A stretch of DNA of 14,769 nt from Lichenicola sp964247725 (GCA_964247725.1 CAXTVM010000064.1:1-14769), one strand, 5' to 3'. Counted from the stretch's first letter, positions 7,298 to 14,612 are shown. Notes: generated by a model not told the origin, from the letters alone. Translations and numbers: made by a program.

Positions 7298-7986
7298 TGG
7301 ATGCTGTCCTCGGCAGACTGGTAGGAGGTGATCACCACGCCGCCTGGATTCTGCAGCCGAAGTGCCACCGGCAGCGTGCTGACGGTTGCGAACTGCAGCG
7401 TCGCGGTCCAGGTAGTGACGACCGGTCGCGCTCCGGTCATGGTGAGGATCCGGCGGTAGCGGATCTGTTGCACGCTCCGCGCGATGTCGGCGGACGAGAT
7501 GTGCTCGATCTCGATCGTGCCCTTCCTGCCGACCGTCACCTGCGGCGAGGTCGGGTTGGGGTAGTTGAAGAACGACTGATAGCCGGCGCGGACCGTGTCA
7601 GTACTCATCTCGGAGACGATGTCAAAGGCGTAGCGGCCGGTGTCGGCGCTGTAGCCTTCGCGCAGGCGGACATACTCCCAGAGTGCGGCGTTGATCACCG
7701 CTTGGCTCTGGGTGGCGGGCAGGCGCGACATGCTGATCGAGCTGTCGACCGAACCGTCGGGACGCACCCAGAGATAGACCGGGACGATCCGGGTCAGCGG
7801 CACCAGGCTGGCGATGGTAATCGCCTGCGCCAAGTTGCCGAGGATGGCGATGCCGGCGACAGCAGTCAGCAATCTGGAGATCCGCTGCAAGGTCCTGACG
7901 CGGGTCCGCTGGAACGACTCGACCTGCTTGTAGTGATCGGCCAGCACAGCCCGATCGACCGGATATGCGAGGTTGTCGTCGATCAC
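7294..7986 (-). CDS. virB8: VirB8 inner-membrane assembly factor
   Basis: This 230-residue bitopic inner-membrane protein nucleates assembly by binding VirB9 and VirB10. A short cytosolic N-terminus containing DHYKQVESFQRTR is followed by one membrane helix (about 39-60) and a periplasmic NTF2-like domain. Landmarks are LVPLTRIVPVYLWVRPDGSV, then ALWEYVRLREGYS and YRRILTM. The start is GTG at 7984-7986, overlapping the stop of the upstream VirB7-like gene by 4 bases (GTGA), which supports that start. Its 3' end overlaps virB9. The length is typical of the family. Confidence 0.96.
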   Translation of the reverse strand: MIDDNLAYPVDRAVLADHYKQVESFQRTRVRTLQRISRLLTAVAGIAILGNLAQAITIASLVPLTRIVPVYLWVRPDGSVDSSISMSRLPATQSQAVINAALWEYVRLREGYSADTGRYAFDIVSEMSTDTVRAGYQSFFNYPNPTSPQVTVGRKGTIEIEHISSADIARSVQQIRYRRILTMTGARPVVTTWTATLQFATVSTLPVALRLQNPGGVVITSYQSAEDSIQ

Positions 7987-8144
7987 TGATCCCTGCCGAT
8001 CGGCTTCGGTGTCTGCAGGTCGGCGGGCATCGGCTGCCAGCGGCCGGTGTTGAGGGCGAAGATCGGGCCCTTGCAGGTTGCGAGCGTTTCGCTGTCGTCA
8101 CACGCCGACAGCCCGATCAGCGCGATCAAGACAAGCGTCCTCAT
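7983..8144 (-). CDS. virB7: VirB7-like outer-membrane lipoprotein
   Basis: This 53-residue lipoprotein begins MRTLVLIALIGLSAC, with lipobox LSAC and lipidated Cys15. The mature part has one more cysteine (Cys24) in CKGPIFALNTGRWQP. A cysteine in this position can form the disulfide to VirB9 seen in the Agrobacterium proteins (family knowledge, not shown here). I chose the ATG at 8142-8144 because an AGGGG ribosome site lies 9 bases upstream; the ATG three codons earlier would leave no spacing. It sits between virB6 and virB8, the normal virB7 position, and overlaps virB8 by 4 bases. The identification rests on position, size and lipobox, because VirB7 proteins are too short for firm sequence assignment. 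Confidence 0.85.
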   Translation of the reverse strand: MRTLVLIALIGLSACDDSETLATCKGPIFALNTGRWQPMPADLQTPKPIGRDQ

Positions 8145-8202
8145 GATGTGCATCCCCTGAGTCGATCGTGGTCTGGTCGCGCCATGCGACCGCTGACTTC
8201 GG

Positions 8203-9144
8203 CTATCCGGCTTTGGCGACCGCATTCTGCGGTCCGATGCTGCCGCGCGCCGGCGAGGTGAACGGCGCTTTTGCGCCGCCAAGACCACCAAAATTACTCT
8301 CGCCGCGACCTGTGGCGTAGCCGCTCGAAATTGCCGCCGCGGCACCCGGCATGCAGACCACGAGAAAGTCGCCGGTCAGCAGGAAGATGTCGAGGTCCCA
8401 GATGTCGTTGATCTGACCGGCCACGGGAGTTACGGCCTGCGCCAACGCGAGCGCAGCGAGCTCCACTGTGATATAATAGAATTCTACCGTGACGACAATG
8501 GTGGAGACGATGTTCACCAGCAGGAACAGGATTGCGTAGTAGATGAGTTGGCCGACCCAGCGCTGGGCGATCGCCTTGGTTGACTCGAACAGGTAGCCGA
8601 TGATGAACAGGGGCCCGAGCGCCACCAGAACCGAGGTCACCAAGTTGGCGGCCTCGTAGAGCGCGAACAGGGTCCAGAGCGTGCCGTAGAGCACGAGCTT
8701 CGCCATCGCCACCGAACTCGCGTCCTGGTTGTTGGCGGTGGGTATCAACGCCGAGATCTGCTCAAGCGTTGTCTGCATGTAGGCGAGCATGTAATCGAGA
8801 TTTACCGGCAACGTTGTCGGCAAGGCGCCACCGTTGCTGACGGCCAGACTTGCGATCCAGGTCGGTATCGACTGCAGGAACCATTGCTGGACGAATTCGG
8901 TGTAGAGGGTCGAACCCGATACCAGGCCGTAGACCAGGACGACCCTGACGATCTGGGTGAGGCCCCGCCTCGTATCGAGATCCCCCCGCATGACCAGGAT
9001 CCCCTGGATGATGATCCAGATCACCAGCACGGCCGACAAGGCGGGTGCGATGTAGCCCAGTACCTCGTTTAGGAGATTGGCGAGTCCATCCTGAAAACCC
9101 GTCACGAACGCGAAGTCGGTCGACGCGAAGGGGAGCGGGTTCAT
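8203..9144 (-). CDS. virB6: VirB6 polytopic inner-membrane channel protein
   Basis: From the ATG at 9142-9144 (MNPLPFASTD) this encodes 313 residues. VirB6 is the multi-spanning inner-membrane component through which substrate passes to the periplasmic part of the channel. Hydrophobic segments are seen at about 31-52, 65-80, 146-186, 199-222 and 225-240, with another weakly hydrophobic stretch near 252-272. AIAQRWVGQL (191-200) with Trp196 matches the conserved Trp region of the family. The C-terminal 40 residues are Gly/Ala/Ser-rich and soluble. The frame stays open upstream to a TTG at 9244-9246, but that extension has no VirB6-like features. No clear ribosome site precedes the chosen ATG, so the start is somewhat uncertain. 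It ends 58 bp before the VirB7-like gene. Confidence 0.92.
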   Translation of the reverse strand: MNPLPFASTDFAFVTGFQDGLANLLNEVLGYIAPALSAVLVIWIIIQGILVMRGDLDTRRGLTQIVRVVLVYGLVSGSTLYTEFVQQWFLQSIPTWIASLAVSNGGALPTTLPVNLDYMLAYMQTTLEQISALIPTANNQDASSVAMAKLVLYGTLWTLFALYEAANLVTSVLVALGPLFIIGYLFESTKAIAQRWVGQLIYYAILFLLVNIVSTIVVTVEFYYITVELAALALAQAVTPVAGQINDIWDLDIFLLTGDFLVVCMPGAAAAISSGYATGRGESNFGGLGGAKAPFTSPARGSIGPQNAVAKAG

Positions 9145-9291
9145 GCCGAGATCGCCGTGCGGAAGCACATCAGTCTGGAAGTGCCGCTCCAAGTGACCGG
9201 GTCTGCGGCCACAGCCAAGCGGGTACTGCGCCTGCGTTGGAGGCAAAGCATAGTGCGCAGATAACGGACGCGATGCACGCGGATCAAGAAC

Positions 9292-9330
9292 AATTTACCG
9301 ACATCGTCGTAAGCATCCAAAATATGTCAA
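9292..9330 (-). promoter_or_regulatory. Candidate sigma-70-like promoter upstream of virB6
   Basis: On the minus strand, a perfect TTGACA lies at 9325-9330 but has only a weak ACGATG 17 bases on. An alternative pair is TTGGAT (9315-9320) and TAAATT (9292-9297), with exactly 17 bases between. Either would give a 5' leader of about 140-155 nt before the virB6 start. The stretch is AT-richer than its surroundings. This is pattern matching only, and alphaproteobacterial promoters often deviate from this consensus. Confidence 0.25.
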
Positions 9331-9360
9331 GGCGGCCTCCGCCGCGCGGAGCGATCCGCG
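9331..9360. other. Two adjacent GC-rich hairpins between virB5 and virB6
   Basis: The first hairpin is GGCGG-cct-CCGCC (9331-9343). The second is CGCGGA-gcga-TCCGCG (9345-9360), a perfect 6-bp stem closed by a four-base loop. Neither is followed by a T tract on either strand, so they are not classic intrinsic terminators. They could stabilise or attenuate the virB1-B5 transcript. Confidence 0.4.
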
Positions 9361-9475
9361 ACGACAACTAGTCACCCGAGCTTAGATACCGAGTCCATGG
9401 TTTCTGTTTCGCACGATAACGGACGAGAGCGTGATGACCATACAGGAGACCGCGGCGGTCGGAGCGACGTACACG

Positions 9476-10270
9476 TCACTGTTGAAGTTGAGGAGCAACC
9501 TCCAGCGCTGCAAAAAGGCTCGACGTCTTCGTATGCTCCTGTCGCATGGCCTGGGCTTCGTTCTCGCGGTTGATTTCCGCCTGAGCGGTCGCGAGCGCCA
9601 CCAGATTTGCCGCTTGTGCCTGTTCCGCCTGCACGGCGATGCCTTCGACGGCGATCCGGCCGTTGATCGCGGTCACATGGGTGATGTCCGAAGCACTAGA
9701 GAGCGCCTGGCTCATCTCGTTGAGAAGGTTCAGCCTCTGCTTCAGTGCGTTCAGGTTGGCCGCCGCCATGGCCTGGATGTTGGCGGAAACCTTCTGAATC
9801 GTATCCTGCGCCACCAGAACCGGATCCGTACCAGGGCTCCCGGTATTGTTCTGGCCGTAGAAGGTCGAGCTGCCGTCAACGATGCCAGGGTTCTGGAAGC
9901 TCAGGGCCGATGCGACCGTCGTAGAAGATGATGTCCCGCTTGGATTGATACCAGAATCCGGCATCGCGTTCTGGACAGTTGTGGCATCGTCATCCTGAAA
10001 CTCGTTCGTAACGTCGGGGACGTCCTTGAACATGGTCAGAGTATCGGCTGTGCTCCTCGCCGTGGCAGTGGTGTCATTATGGATGCCAGTATCTGTACTG
10101 GAAATCGTATCGGCCGTTGTTGAAATAGCGGAAGCCGTGGTGCTAATGGTGGGGATCAGGCTGGTATTACCTTCGGTAACCGCATCCTGCACCTCCCATT
10201 GCGCGTGCGCGCACTGGCTGAAGCAGAGCGTCCCCAACACGGCCGCCACGGCGAAACTGAATGTCCGCAT
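9476..10270 (-). CDS. virB5: VirB5-type minor pilin / pilus-tip protein
   Basis: This is a 264-residue exported protein that probably sits at the pilus tip. The signal peptide MRTFSFAVAAVLGTLCFSQC ends at AHA (residue 23), and the mature protein starts QWEVQD. The start at 10268-10270 follows a GAGAGGGAGAA ribosome site, 14 bp after the virB4 stop; an in-frame TTG further upstream adds no signal feature. Residues 42-69 are four seven-residue units (ISTTASA, ISTTADT, ISSTDTG, IHNDTTA) within a Thr/Ser-rich region. A Ser/Gly/Asn-rich section follows to about 150. The C-terminal half is the helical part typical of VirB5: LNALKQRLNLLNEMSQAL, then GIAVQAEQAQAANLVALATA and AEINRENEAQAMRQEHTK. The assignment rests on position, signal peptide and this helical half. 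The N-terminal half looks unusual, and its DNA appears less GC-rich than neighbouring genes. Confidence 0.85.
   Translation of the reverse strand: MRTFSFAVAAVLGTLCFSQCAHAQWEVQDAVTEGNTSLIPTISTTASAISTTADTISSTDTGIHNDTTATARSTADTLTMFKDVPDVTNEFQDDDATTVQNAMPDSGINPSGTSSSTTVASALSFQNPGIVDGSSTFYGQNNTGSPGTDPVLVAQDTIQKVSANIQAMAAANLNALKQRLNLLNEMSQALSSASDITHVTAINGRIAVEGIAVQAEQAQAANLVALATAQAEINRENEAQAMRQEHTKTSSLFAALEVAPQLQQ
10064..10147 (-). repeat. Four degenerate 21-bp coding units in virB5
   Basis: This stretch encodes ISTTASA, ISTTADT, ISSTDTG and IHNDTTA in succession (residues 42-69 of VirB5). Isoleucine occurs every seventh residue and Thr/Ser fills most other places. At the protein level this is a heptad-like repeat that could form a helix or an extended stalk. 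The DNA is too degenerate to be a recent tandem expansion. Confidence 0.6.
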
Positions 10271-10284
10271 CGGTCTTCTCCCTC

Positions 10285-12657
10285 TCAATCAACGGCTTCG
10301 TGATAATGCGACATAAAGTGGTCCAGCCATGCGGACGGCTCCTCGCCAAGCTCGTGTCGGAGCTTCTCGGCGAAACGAACAGTGTTGGCGCGGCCCGAGA
10401 GCACCGCGACGTATTCCCGCAGGTCGCTCAGGTCGAACTCGCAGATGACGCTGCCGGACTCCCGCTTCAGCAGGAACTTGCGGCGGCCGATCGCCATGTC
10501 CTCGCGCACCGCCTTGAACTCGCCCTCGGTGCACTTCAGCCCGTCGACATAGGCGGCGCGGTCCGCGGTCGGAGATGGATAGAGGATCTTGGTCATGCAC
10601 TGCGCCACCAGACTGGCGCCCAGCTTGGACTCGAGAACGTGCTCCGGCTGCTGAGTGGCCAGGATCAGCATGCCGTTGTTCTTGCGCACCGTGAGCAGGA
10701 ACTTGTCGACGACTGTGGCGAACTGCGGGTTGAGCAGGTAGGCGCGGAACTCGTCGCAGCTCATCACGAAACGGCGGCCGTCGACCACCGACCCGACCCG
10801 ATGCAGCAGGTAGGCGGCGGCGGGCGCGCAGACCTCCTCGTAGTCCAGCAGGTGGGTCATGTCGAAGCCGGTAATCGACGCATCGAGCCTGACCTCGTCC
10901 TGATCACCGTCAAAGGCCCAGCCGAGGCTGCCGCCACGGCACCAGCGCTCCAGCCGGGCCCCGGCACCTTCGCTCGGCCCATGCAGCAGGAACTCGCGCA
11001 GCCCGCCGATGGAGCGCATCTCCGGCTCGTAGGAGAGCTGGCGCGCGATGCCGCGATCGAGGCGGCGCCCCTCCTCGGATGAGATGCCGCCGCGCCCGTC
11101 CCCCTCGATGAGACCGGTCACCCAGGTGCGCAGGAAGTCGCGGCTGGCCGGGCTGTCGGACAGGCCGCGCAACGGCGCCAGGCCGCTCGGCTCGCCACGG
11201 CGCAACACCAGATAGGTGCCGCCGGTGGCGCGGACCAGCAGCTCGCCGCCGCGGTCCTTGTCGAAGAACACCACCGCGCCGCCGCGCTCTGCCATCGACT
11301 GCTCGAGCATGGCGAGGATGAACATCATCAGCGTCGTCTTGCCCTTGCCGATCGGGCCGAAGATCGCCGTCATGCCGACATCGTCCACGTGCGGCACGTA
11401 GTCGTAGGGGGTGCCCCCGTCGGTGCGGAAGCGGGCGAGCGCCCCTCCCCAATGGCCCTTGCGGGACCCGACGGGGAAGTTCTCGAAGGAGGAGAAGCCG
11501 GCGAAGTTGCGCGAGTTGATAGCTCCCGGCCGAGTGCGCCATTCAATGTTGCCAGGCAGCTGCGACCAGAAGGCGGCCTCCATGCCGATGCCTTCCTGCA
11601 CCACCACCGAGCCGGCATCGGTCAGCCGGGACCGGGCGCTGGCGCCACGATCGCCGAGCTGAGCCAGGTCGTCGGCGTAGACCGCCAGGCTGAGGTGGTG
11701 CGAGCCCATGACGAACTCGTTGCTGGCGAGCGCATCCTCGGCCTGCGCCAGCTCGGCGACCTGGGTCGTGGCCTTGTCGCCGGAGCTGGTCATCTGGCTC
11801 GCCTTCAGGCTGAGCCGACCATGCGCCTGCGCGCGGGTCAGGAAGGCGTAGCTCTGGCTGAGCACGAACGGAAAGTCGGCGCTGAGCAGGGTGTTGAGCA
11901 TGCCGGGCCTAGTCTTGGCCGGATATTCGCGGAAGGAGAAGATCGTGCCGACATAGCTTTCGGCCGGCGTGCGCACCTCGAAGCCGCGCTTGCCGCAGAT
12001 CACCCGGTCGGTATAGATCGAGGCCCCAAGCGAGCCGCTGACCACCGGTACCGGCATCCAGCGGCAGGTGATCATGAGGCGAAGCGCCTCGCCGATCTCG
12101 GTGAAGACGACGTCGTTCTTCTCGCGTACGCCGAGCCGGCGCAGGCCGTAGGGCTCCAGCCCGTTGGCGACGACGTGCCAAAGATCTTCCAGCACCCGCA
12201 GCACGGCATCGTGGCCGCCACCGGCAGCCGGCCGCCCCAGACGGGCGAGCCTGCTACCCATCTTGCCAAGCGCGTTGCGCGGCGAGACGATCAGCGTGAA
12301 GAGGTAGTCGTTGCGATACAGCCGGCCATCCAGAATGCGCTGGCGGTAGGCCTGGTCGAGGTTTCGCGAGAAGCTGCTCTGGAACCGCCCGGGCGGCAGC
12401 TCCGGGACATCGGGATGGCGGATGAGGTGAGTGCTGAGCAGCACGTTGTCGTCGGCGATGTTGCGGAACAGCGTGTTGAAGTTCCGGCAGCGCGCGTTGC
12501 GCATGATCGGCTCCTCCAGCTCGAATGCCATGCCGCTGAGATGGCCCATCGCCATCACCGAGCCGTCACGCAGGAGCACCGCCTGATCGGAGACGTGGCC
12601 GACATAAGGAAGGTAGATCTCGCCGGAGCGCTCGCCGGTCCCCTTGTGGCCACGCAT
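10285..12657 (-). CDS. virB4: VirB4 secretion ATPase
   Basis: This 790-residue protein is the largest and most conserved ATPase of the system. It docks at the inner membrane and drives pilin extraction and channel assembly. The N-terminal VirB4/CagE domain includes IYLPYVGHVSDQAVLL and the region up to about 420. Walker A is GPIGKGKTT (434-442). Walker B is RFVMSCDEF (629-637, Asp635/Glu636), followed by ILATQQPE (665-672). All motifs are intact and the length is normal. The ATG at 12655-12657 overlaps the virB3 stop by one base (TGATG), implying coupling. In this family virB3 and virB4 are sometimes fused, but here they are separate. Confidence 0.97.
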   Translation of the reverse strand: MRGHKGTGERSGEIYLPYVGHVSDQAVLLRDGSVMAMGHLSGMAFELEEPIMRNARCRNFNTLFRNIADDNVLLSTHLIRHPDVPELPPGRFQSSFSRNLDQAYRQRILDGRLYRNDYLFTLIVSPRNALGKMGSRLARLGRPAAGGGHDAVLRVLEDLWHVVANGLEPYGLRRLGVREKNDVVFTEIGEALRLMITCRWMPVPVVSGSLGASIYTDRVICGKRGFEVRTPAESYVGTIFSFREYPAKTRPGMLNTLLSADFPFVLSQSYAFLTRAQAHGRLSLKASQMTSSGDKATTQVAELAQAEDALASNEFVMGSHHLSLAVYADDLAQLGDRGASARSRLTDAGSVVVQEGIGMEAAFWSQLPGNIEWRTRPGAINSRNFAGFSSFENFPVGSRKGHWGGALARFRTDGGTPYDYVPHVDDVGMTAIFGPIGKGKTTLMMFILAMLEQSMAERGGAVVFFDKDRGGELLVRATGGTYLVLRRGEPSGLAPLRGLSDSPASRDFLRTWVTGLIEGDGRGGISSEEGRRLDRGIARQLSYEPEMRSIGGLREFLLHGPSEGAGARLERWCRGGSLGWAFDGDQDEVRLDASITGFDMTHLLDYEEVCAPAAAYLLHRVGSVVDGRRFVMSCDEFRAYLLNPQFATVVDKFLLTVRKNNGMLILATQQPEHVLESKLGASLVAQCMTKILYPSPTADRAAYVDGLKCTEGEFKAVREDMAIGRRKFLLKRESGSVICEFDLSDLREYVAVLSGRANTVRFAEKLRHELGEEPSAWLDHFMSHYHEAVD

Positions 12658-12983
12658 CAGATCATCCCCCGGCCACGGACCGGCACCTTGATCGGGTTGG
12701 GGCTGACAGAGGATCCGCCCCAGGCTGATCCGTCGATGGATCGCGCCGCTGTCTTCAGCCAGAGCAGGACGACATTCACCGCGTTGTAGTCCCGCGAGAC
12801 GATGACGCGGACGCCGAACCAGAGCGGCGCCATGATCAGCTCGTAGAGGGGGTTTTTCAGGAATACGATGATGAAGCCGGCGAGCATCATGAACGCGCCC
12901 GCGACCGGAAGAGGCACGCCCGCCACCAGGGCCGGACGGGTGGCCGCGATGTAGAGCGTGCTCTCTTCCAGTCGCTCGGCCAC
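12657..12983 (-). CDS. virB3: VirB3 inner-membrane protein
   Basis: This 108-residue inner-membrane protein works with VirB4 and the pilin. The hydrophobic region at about 18-42, followed by the family pattern KNPLYELIMAPLWFGVRV (43-60), identifies it. The C-terminal third is polar and Ser/Pro-rich, a little longer than usual. The start is GTG at 12981-12983, only 3 bp after the stop of a 17-codon frame that carries a second pilin tail. No good ribosome site is visible, so translation is probably coupled to the upstream frame. It overlaps virB4 by one base. Confidence 0.93.
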   Translation of the reverse strand: MAERLEESTLYIAATRPALVAGVPLPVAGAFMMLAGFIIVFLKNPLYELIMAPLWFGVRVIVSRDYNAVNVVLLWLKTAARSIDGSAWGGSSVSPNPIKVPVRGRGMI

Positions 12984-12986
12984 GGA

Positions 12987-13040
12987 TCAGACCGTCAGCG
13001 ACTGGCCGGGAAGGTCAGCACCGAACATGATCACGATCAT
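12987..13040 (-). pseudogene. 17-codon remnant of a second virB2 pilin tail
   Basis: The frame reads MIVIMFGADLPGQSLTV and stops at 12987-12989. Its first residues repeat GGIVIMFGAGFLGVSLMG from the end of VirB2, and 20 bases are identical at DNA level (13018-13037 and 13080-13099). Its ATG overlaps the virB2 TGA (ATGA), and virB3 starts 3 bp after its stop. It may survive only as a translational bridge between virB2 and virB3. It could be the 3' end of a lost tandem virB2 copy. Confidence 0.6.
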
Positions 13041-13099
13041 TGTGCCGTCGGTCCCATAAGCGATACGCCGAGGAACCCGGCACCGAACATGATCACGAT
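13018..13099. repeat. 20-bp direct repeat pair at the 3' end of virB2
   Basis: Two identical 20-base copies, beginning GCACCGAACATG on the plus strand, lie at 13018-13037 and 13080-13099, 62 bp apart start to start. Similarity continues weakly on the downstream (minus-strand) side of each copy. Both copies have the same reading phase internally. Because 62 is not a multiple of three, the second copy is out of frame with virB2. Loss of one unit by recombination would join VirB2 in frame to the second tail. Confidence 0.85.
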
Positions 13100-13435
13100 G
13101 CCCCCGATGACGCCGGCCACCAAGCCAAGCGATGCTCGGCCGAACATCCAGGCCATGCCGATGCCGATGATGCCGAGAACGCCGAGAGTCTGGCCGAACG
13201 GTCCGAGGATGAAACCAGCGACGTTGGTGAGCATGGTCGCGGGGTCGAGACCGCCGGTTACGGTTTCCGTGTCGGCAGCGTTGGCCACACCCCAGAATGC
13301 GGTTGCGATAGCGAGGCCGAGGGCGAGTGGCCTTGCCGAAACAGGACCCAGGGTTAGGAATGAAATGCCTGCGGCATGGGACCTCGTCACGAGTCCCCGG
13401 GCTGCGTCCGCAGTGCGTGCGATGCGAGTGTTCAT
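13037..13435 (-). CDS. virB2: VirB2 major pilin (pre-pilin)
   Basis: This is a 132-residue pre-pilin. A long signal peptide (about 1-53) ends GVANA, giving a mature pilin of about 79 residues starting ADTETVTGG. Two hydrophobic helices (about FILGPFGQTLGVLGIIGIGM and LVAGVIGGIVIMFGAGFLGV) are separated by a short polar loop, AWMFGRASLG, as in VirB2/TrbC pilins. The ATG at 13433-13435 has a GGAAGG ribosome site and overlaps the virB1 stop by 4 bases (ATGA). The mature protein would sit in the inner membrane until it is polymerised into the pilus. Its 3' end carries the direct repeat noted separately. Confidence 0.93.
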   Translation of the reverse strand: MNTRIARTADAARGLVTRSHAAGISFLTLGPVSARPLALGLAIATAFWGVANAADTETVTGGLDPATMLTNVAGFILGPFGQTLGVLGIIGIGMAWMFGRASLGLVAGVIGGIVIMFGAGFLGVSLMGPTAQ

Positions 13436-14256
13436 GGACTACCTTCCGTTGCTCGAGCTGGGAGATTCGCCGATACGGTCGGCTCTGGCGCCGCATCTGC
13501 GAGCACCGCCGTACCCGACTCCGACACTGGCATGGTCGTTGCCTGGATTCCCGGGCGCCGTGCAGCGTCGTCGGACGCGGCCCACACGTTCCAGGATGGC
13601 GGGGCTTCGATTTCGGAGGAAACCGGCAGCGTAGGATGCGCGCCGCCGGTCGCGGCTGAGGGCGTATCCACGTCGAGGCTCGGCACGATCTGTCGTGCCG
13701 CCAGCTCGACTCTGTGGACGTAGCCGTTCTCGAAGCCGCTTTTTGCGTCTCCGGTGTTGTATCTCGAGATCGCGTCGCGCAGCGCGTTCTGTTGCATCTC
13801 GTGGGTATCGCCGCCGGCATAGTCATCGGTCAGGATCGAAGCCGCGGCGGCGATCGAGCGGCATGGATCCAGGGCCTGCGCGGGGGTGAGGCCCAGTTTG
13901 GCGAAGTTGGCGGAGTTGATCTGCATCAGGCCGAGGTCAACCGAATGGCCAGCCTCAAGCAGCCTGGTCGCGATCTGCACCGCCACCTCCAATGTCGCCG
14001 GCACGCCGGCGGTCGCGCTGGTGTTGTCGTTGATGGTCAGCGGCTGGAAGCGGCTCTCGGCCTGAGCGATCGAGGCCAGGGTCGAGGGAGCGACGGTCGA
14101 GCCGCAACGCAGCGCCAAGGTCCCGAACTCGTTCATCGTGAGCGGCTCGGCATGCGCCGGCTGCAGTGCCGTCGCGAGAAGAAGCGTGGCAGAGGCAAGC
14201 ACTGGGTTTAGAGATCGTAGACCCAGTGCAGCACTTCGACACAGGAGCCGGAGCAT
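13432..14256 (-). CDS. virB1: VirB1 lytic transglycosylase
   Basis: From the ATG at 14254-14256 this gives 274 residues. The protein cleaves peptidoglycan in the periplasm so that the channel can cross the wall. The signal peptide (about 1-36) ends at PAHA. The SLT domain has AQAESRF with catalytic Glu67, GLMQIN (109-114) and ISRYNTGD (163-170), all intact. After about residue 190 comes a Pro/Ala/Ser-rich tail resembling the part of VirB1 that is released in Agrobacterium. The frame stays open upstream to 14601, but that stretch does not look like VirB1, and the signal peptide places the start here. No strong ribosome site is visible. It overlaps virB2 by 4 bases and is the first recognisable gene of the operon. 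Confidence 0.93.
   Translation of the reverse strand: MLRLLCRSAALGLRSLNPVLASATLLLATALQPAHAEPLTMNEFGTLALRCGSTVAPSTLASIAQAESRFQPLTINDNTSATAGVPATLEVAVQIATRLLEAGHSVDLGLMQINSANFAKLGLTPAQALDPCRSIAAAASILTDDYAGGDTHEMQQNALRDAISRYNTGDAKSGFENGYVHRVELAARQIVPSLDVDTPSAATGGAHPTLPVSSEIEAPPSWNVWAASDDAARRPGIQATTMPVSESGTAVLADAAPEPTVSANLPARATEGSP
14199..14229. repeat. Inverted repeat inside the virB1 signal-peptide region
   Basis: A perfect 9-bp inverted repeat, GCACTGGGT and ACCCAGTGC, surrounds a 13-base loop. It lies 25-57 bases inside virB1. In mRNA it would form a hairpin just after the start codon and could influence translation of the first gene of the operon. No T tract follows on either strand. Confidence 0.55.
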
Positions 14257-14612
14257 CTGACCGAAGTTGAACGCGACCAGCGCAAGCGCATACACACCGC
14301 CGACGGCAGAGGACTGATCGATCCAGTCTCTACCGGTTGGACGCGATACCGCTGGTGGAAGGGGAAGCCCAGGACCCTGCACTCGCACTCCAGCATCATT
14401 GACGATGGCATACACACAACGACGGGCCATTCGACGGGTCTTCGCACCGGCTTTGTTGAGCCCAAGGCCAAAGAACACGATTTCTTGAGCACGCGCAACC
14501 TTTTTTGAAAGGTTGCGAAGATTCGTCACCATGCTGCTGTTCGTGAGATCGGGGTCCGAAAGCATCGTCAAGAGATGGATATGAAGACGGACAGGCTGCA
14601 CCGGGCGGAGCC
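14257..14612. other. 356-bp leader between gene X and virB1
   Basis: I see no recognisable gene here. The minus-strand frame of virB1 stays open through it, but the predicted residues show no family resemblance. The stretch around 14440-14560 is less GC-rich than the operon. It contains a perfect 10-bp hairpin (14494-14517). It should hold the promoter of the virB operon unless the operon is read through from gene X. A TTGACG at 14564-14569 (minus strand) has no good partner box, so I do not call a promoter. Confidence 0.5.
14494..14517. promoter_or_regulatory. Perfect 10-bp palindrome upstream of virB1
   Basis: The plus strand reads CGCAACCTTT, then loop TTTG, then AAAGGTTGCG: a perfect 10-bp stem with a four-base loop. 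It lies about 240 bp before the virB1 start. The stem's own A/T section replaces the T tract of a normal terminator, so it could be an atypical terminator for gene X, an operator, or a leader hairpin. The sequence alone does not decide. Confidence 0.5.

Larger units (their letters stand above)
9145..9475. other. 331-bp gap between virB5 and virB6 with hairpins
   Basis: This is the only sizeable gap inside the operon. I see no gene in it on either strand: open frames here are short and have no recognisable protein features. It is less GC-rich than its surroundings around 9290-9330. It holds two adjacent hairpins (9331-9343 and 9345-9360) and a promoter-like pair of boxes reading toward virB6. 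Position and content suggest a control point separating the virB1-B5 block from the virB6 block. Confidence 0.5.

Noticed and set aside
9145..9246. 34-residue N-terminal extension of VirB6 from a TTG
   Set aside because: The extension has no membrane or family features and no ribosome site.
10261..11082. 273-codon open frame on the plus strand
   Set aside because: Antisense shadow of virB4 with no recognisable domain.
11389..12789. 466-codon open frame on the plus strand
   Set aside because: It lies opposite virB4, whose motifs are intact. The Arg/Ala/His/Gly-rich translation is a shadow of GC-rich coding DNA.
12987..13826. 279-codon minus-strand frame across virB1 and virB2
   Set aside because: Its upstream part is an Arg/Pro/His-rich shadow of virB1 and virB2. 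Only its last 17 codons (the second pilin tail) have meaning.
14257..14601. 115-residue N-terminal extension of VirB1
   Set aside because: The added residues are not VirB1-like and would bury the signal peptide. The frame is probably open by chance.
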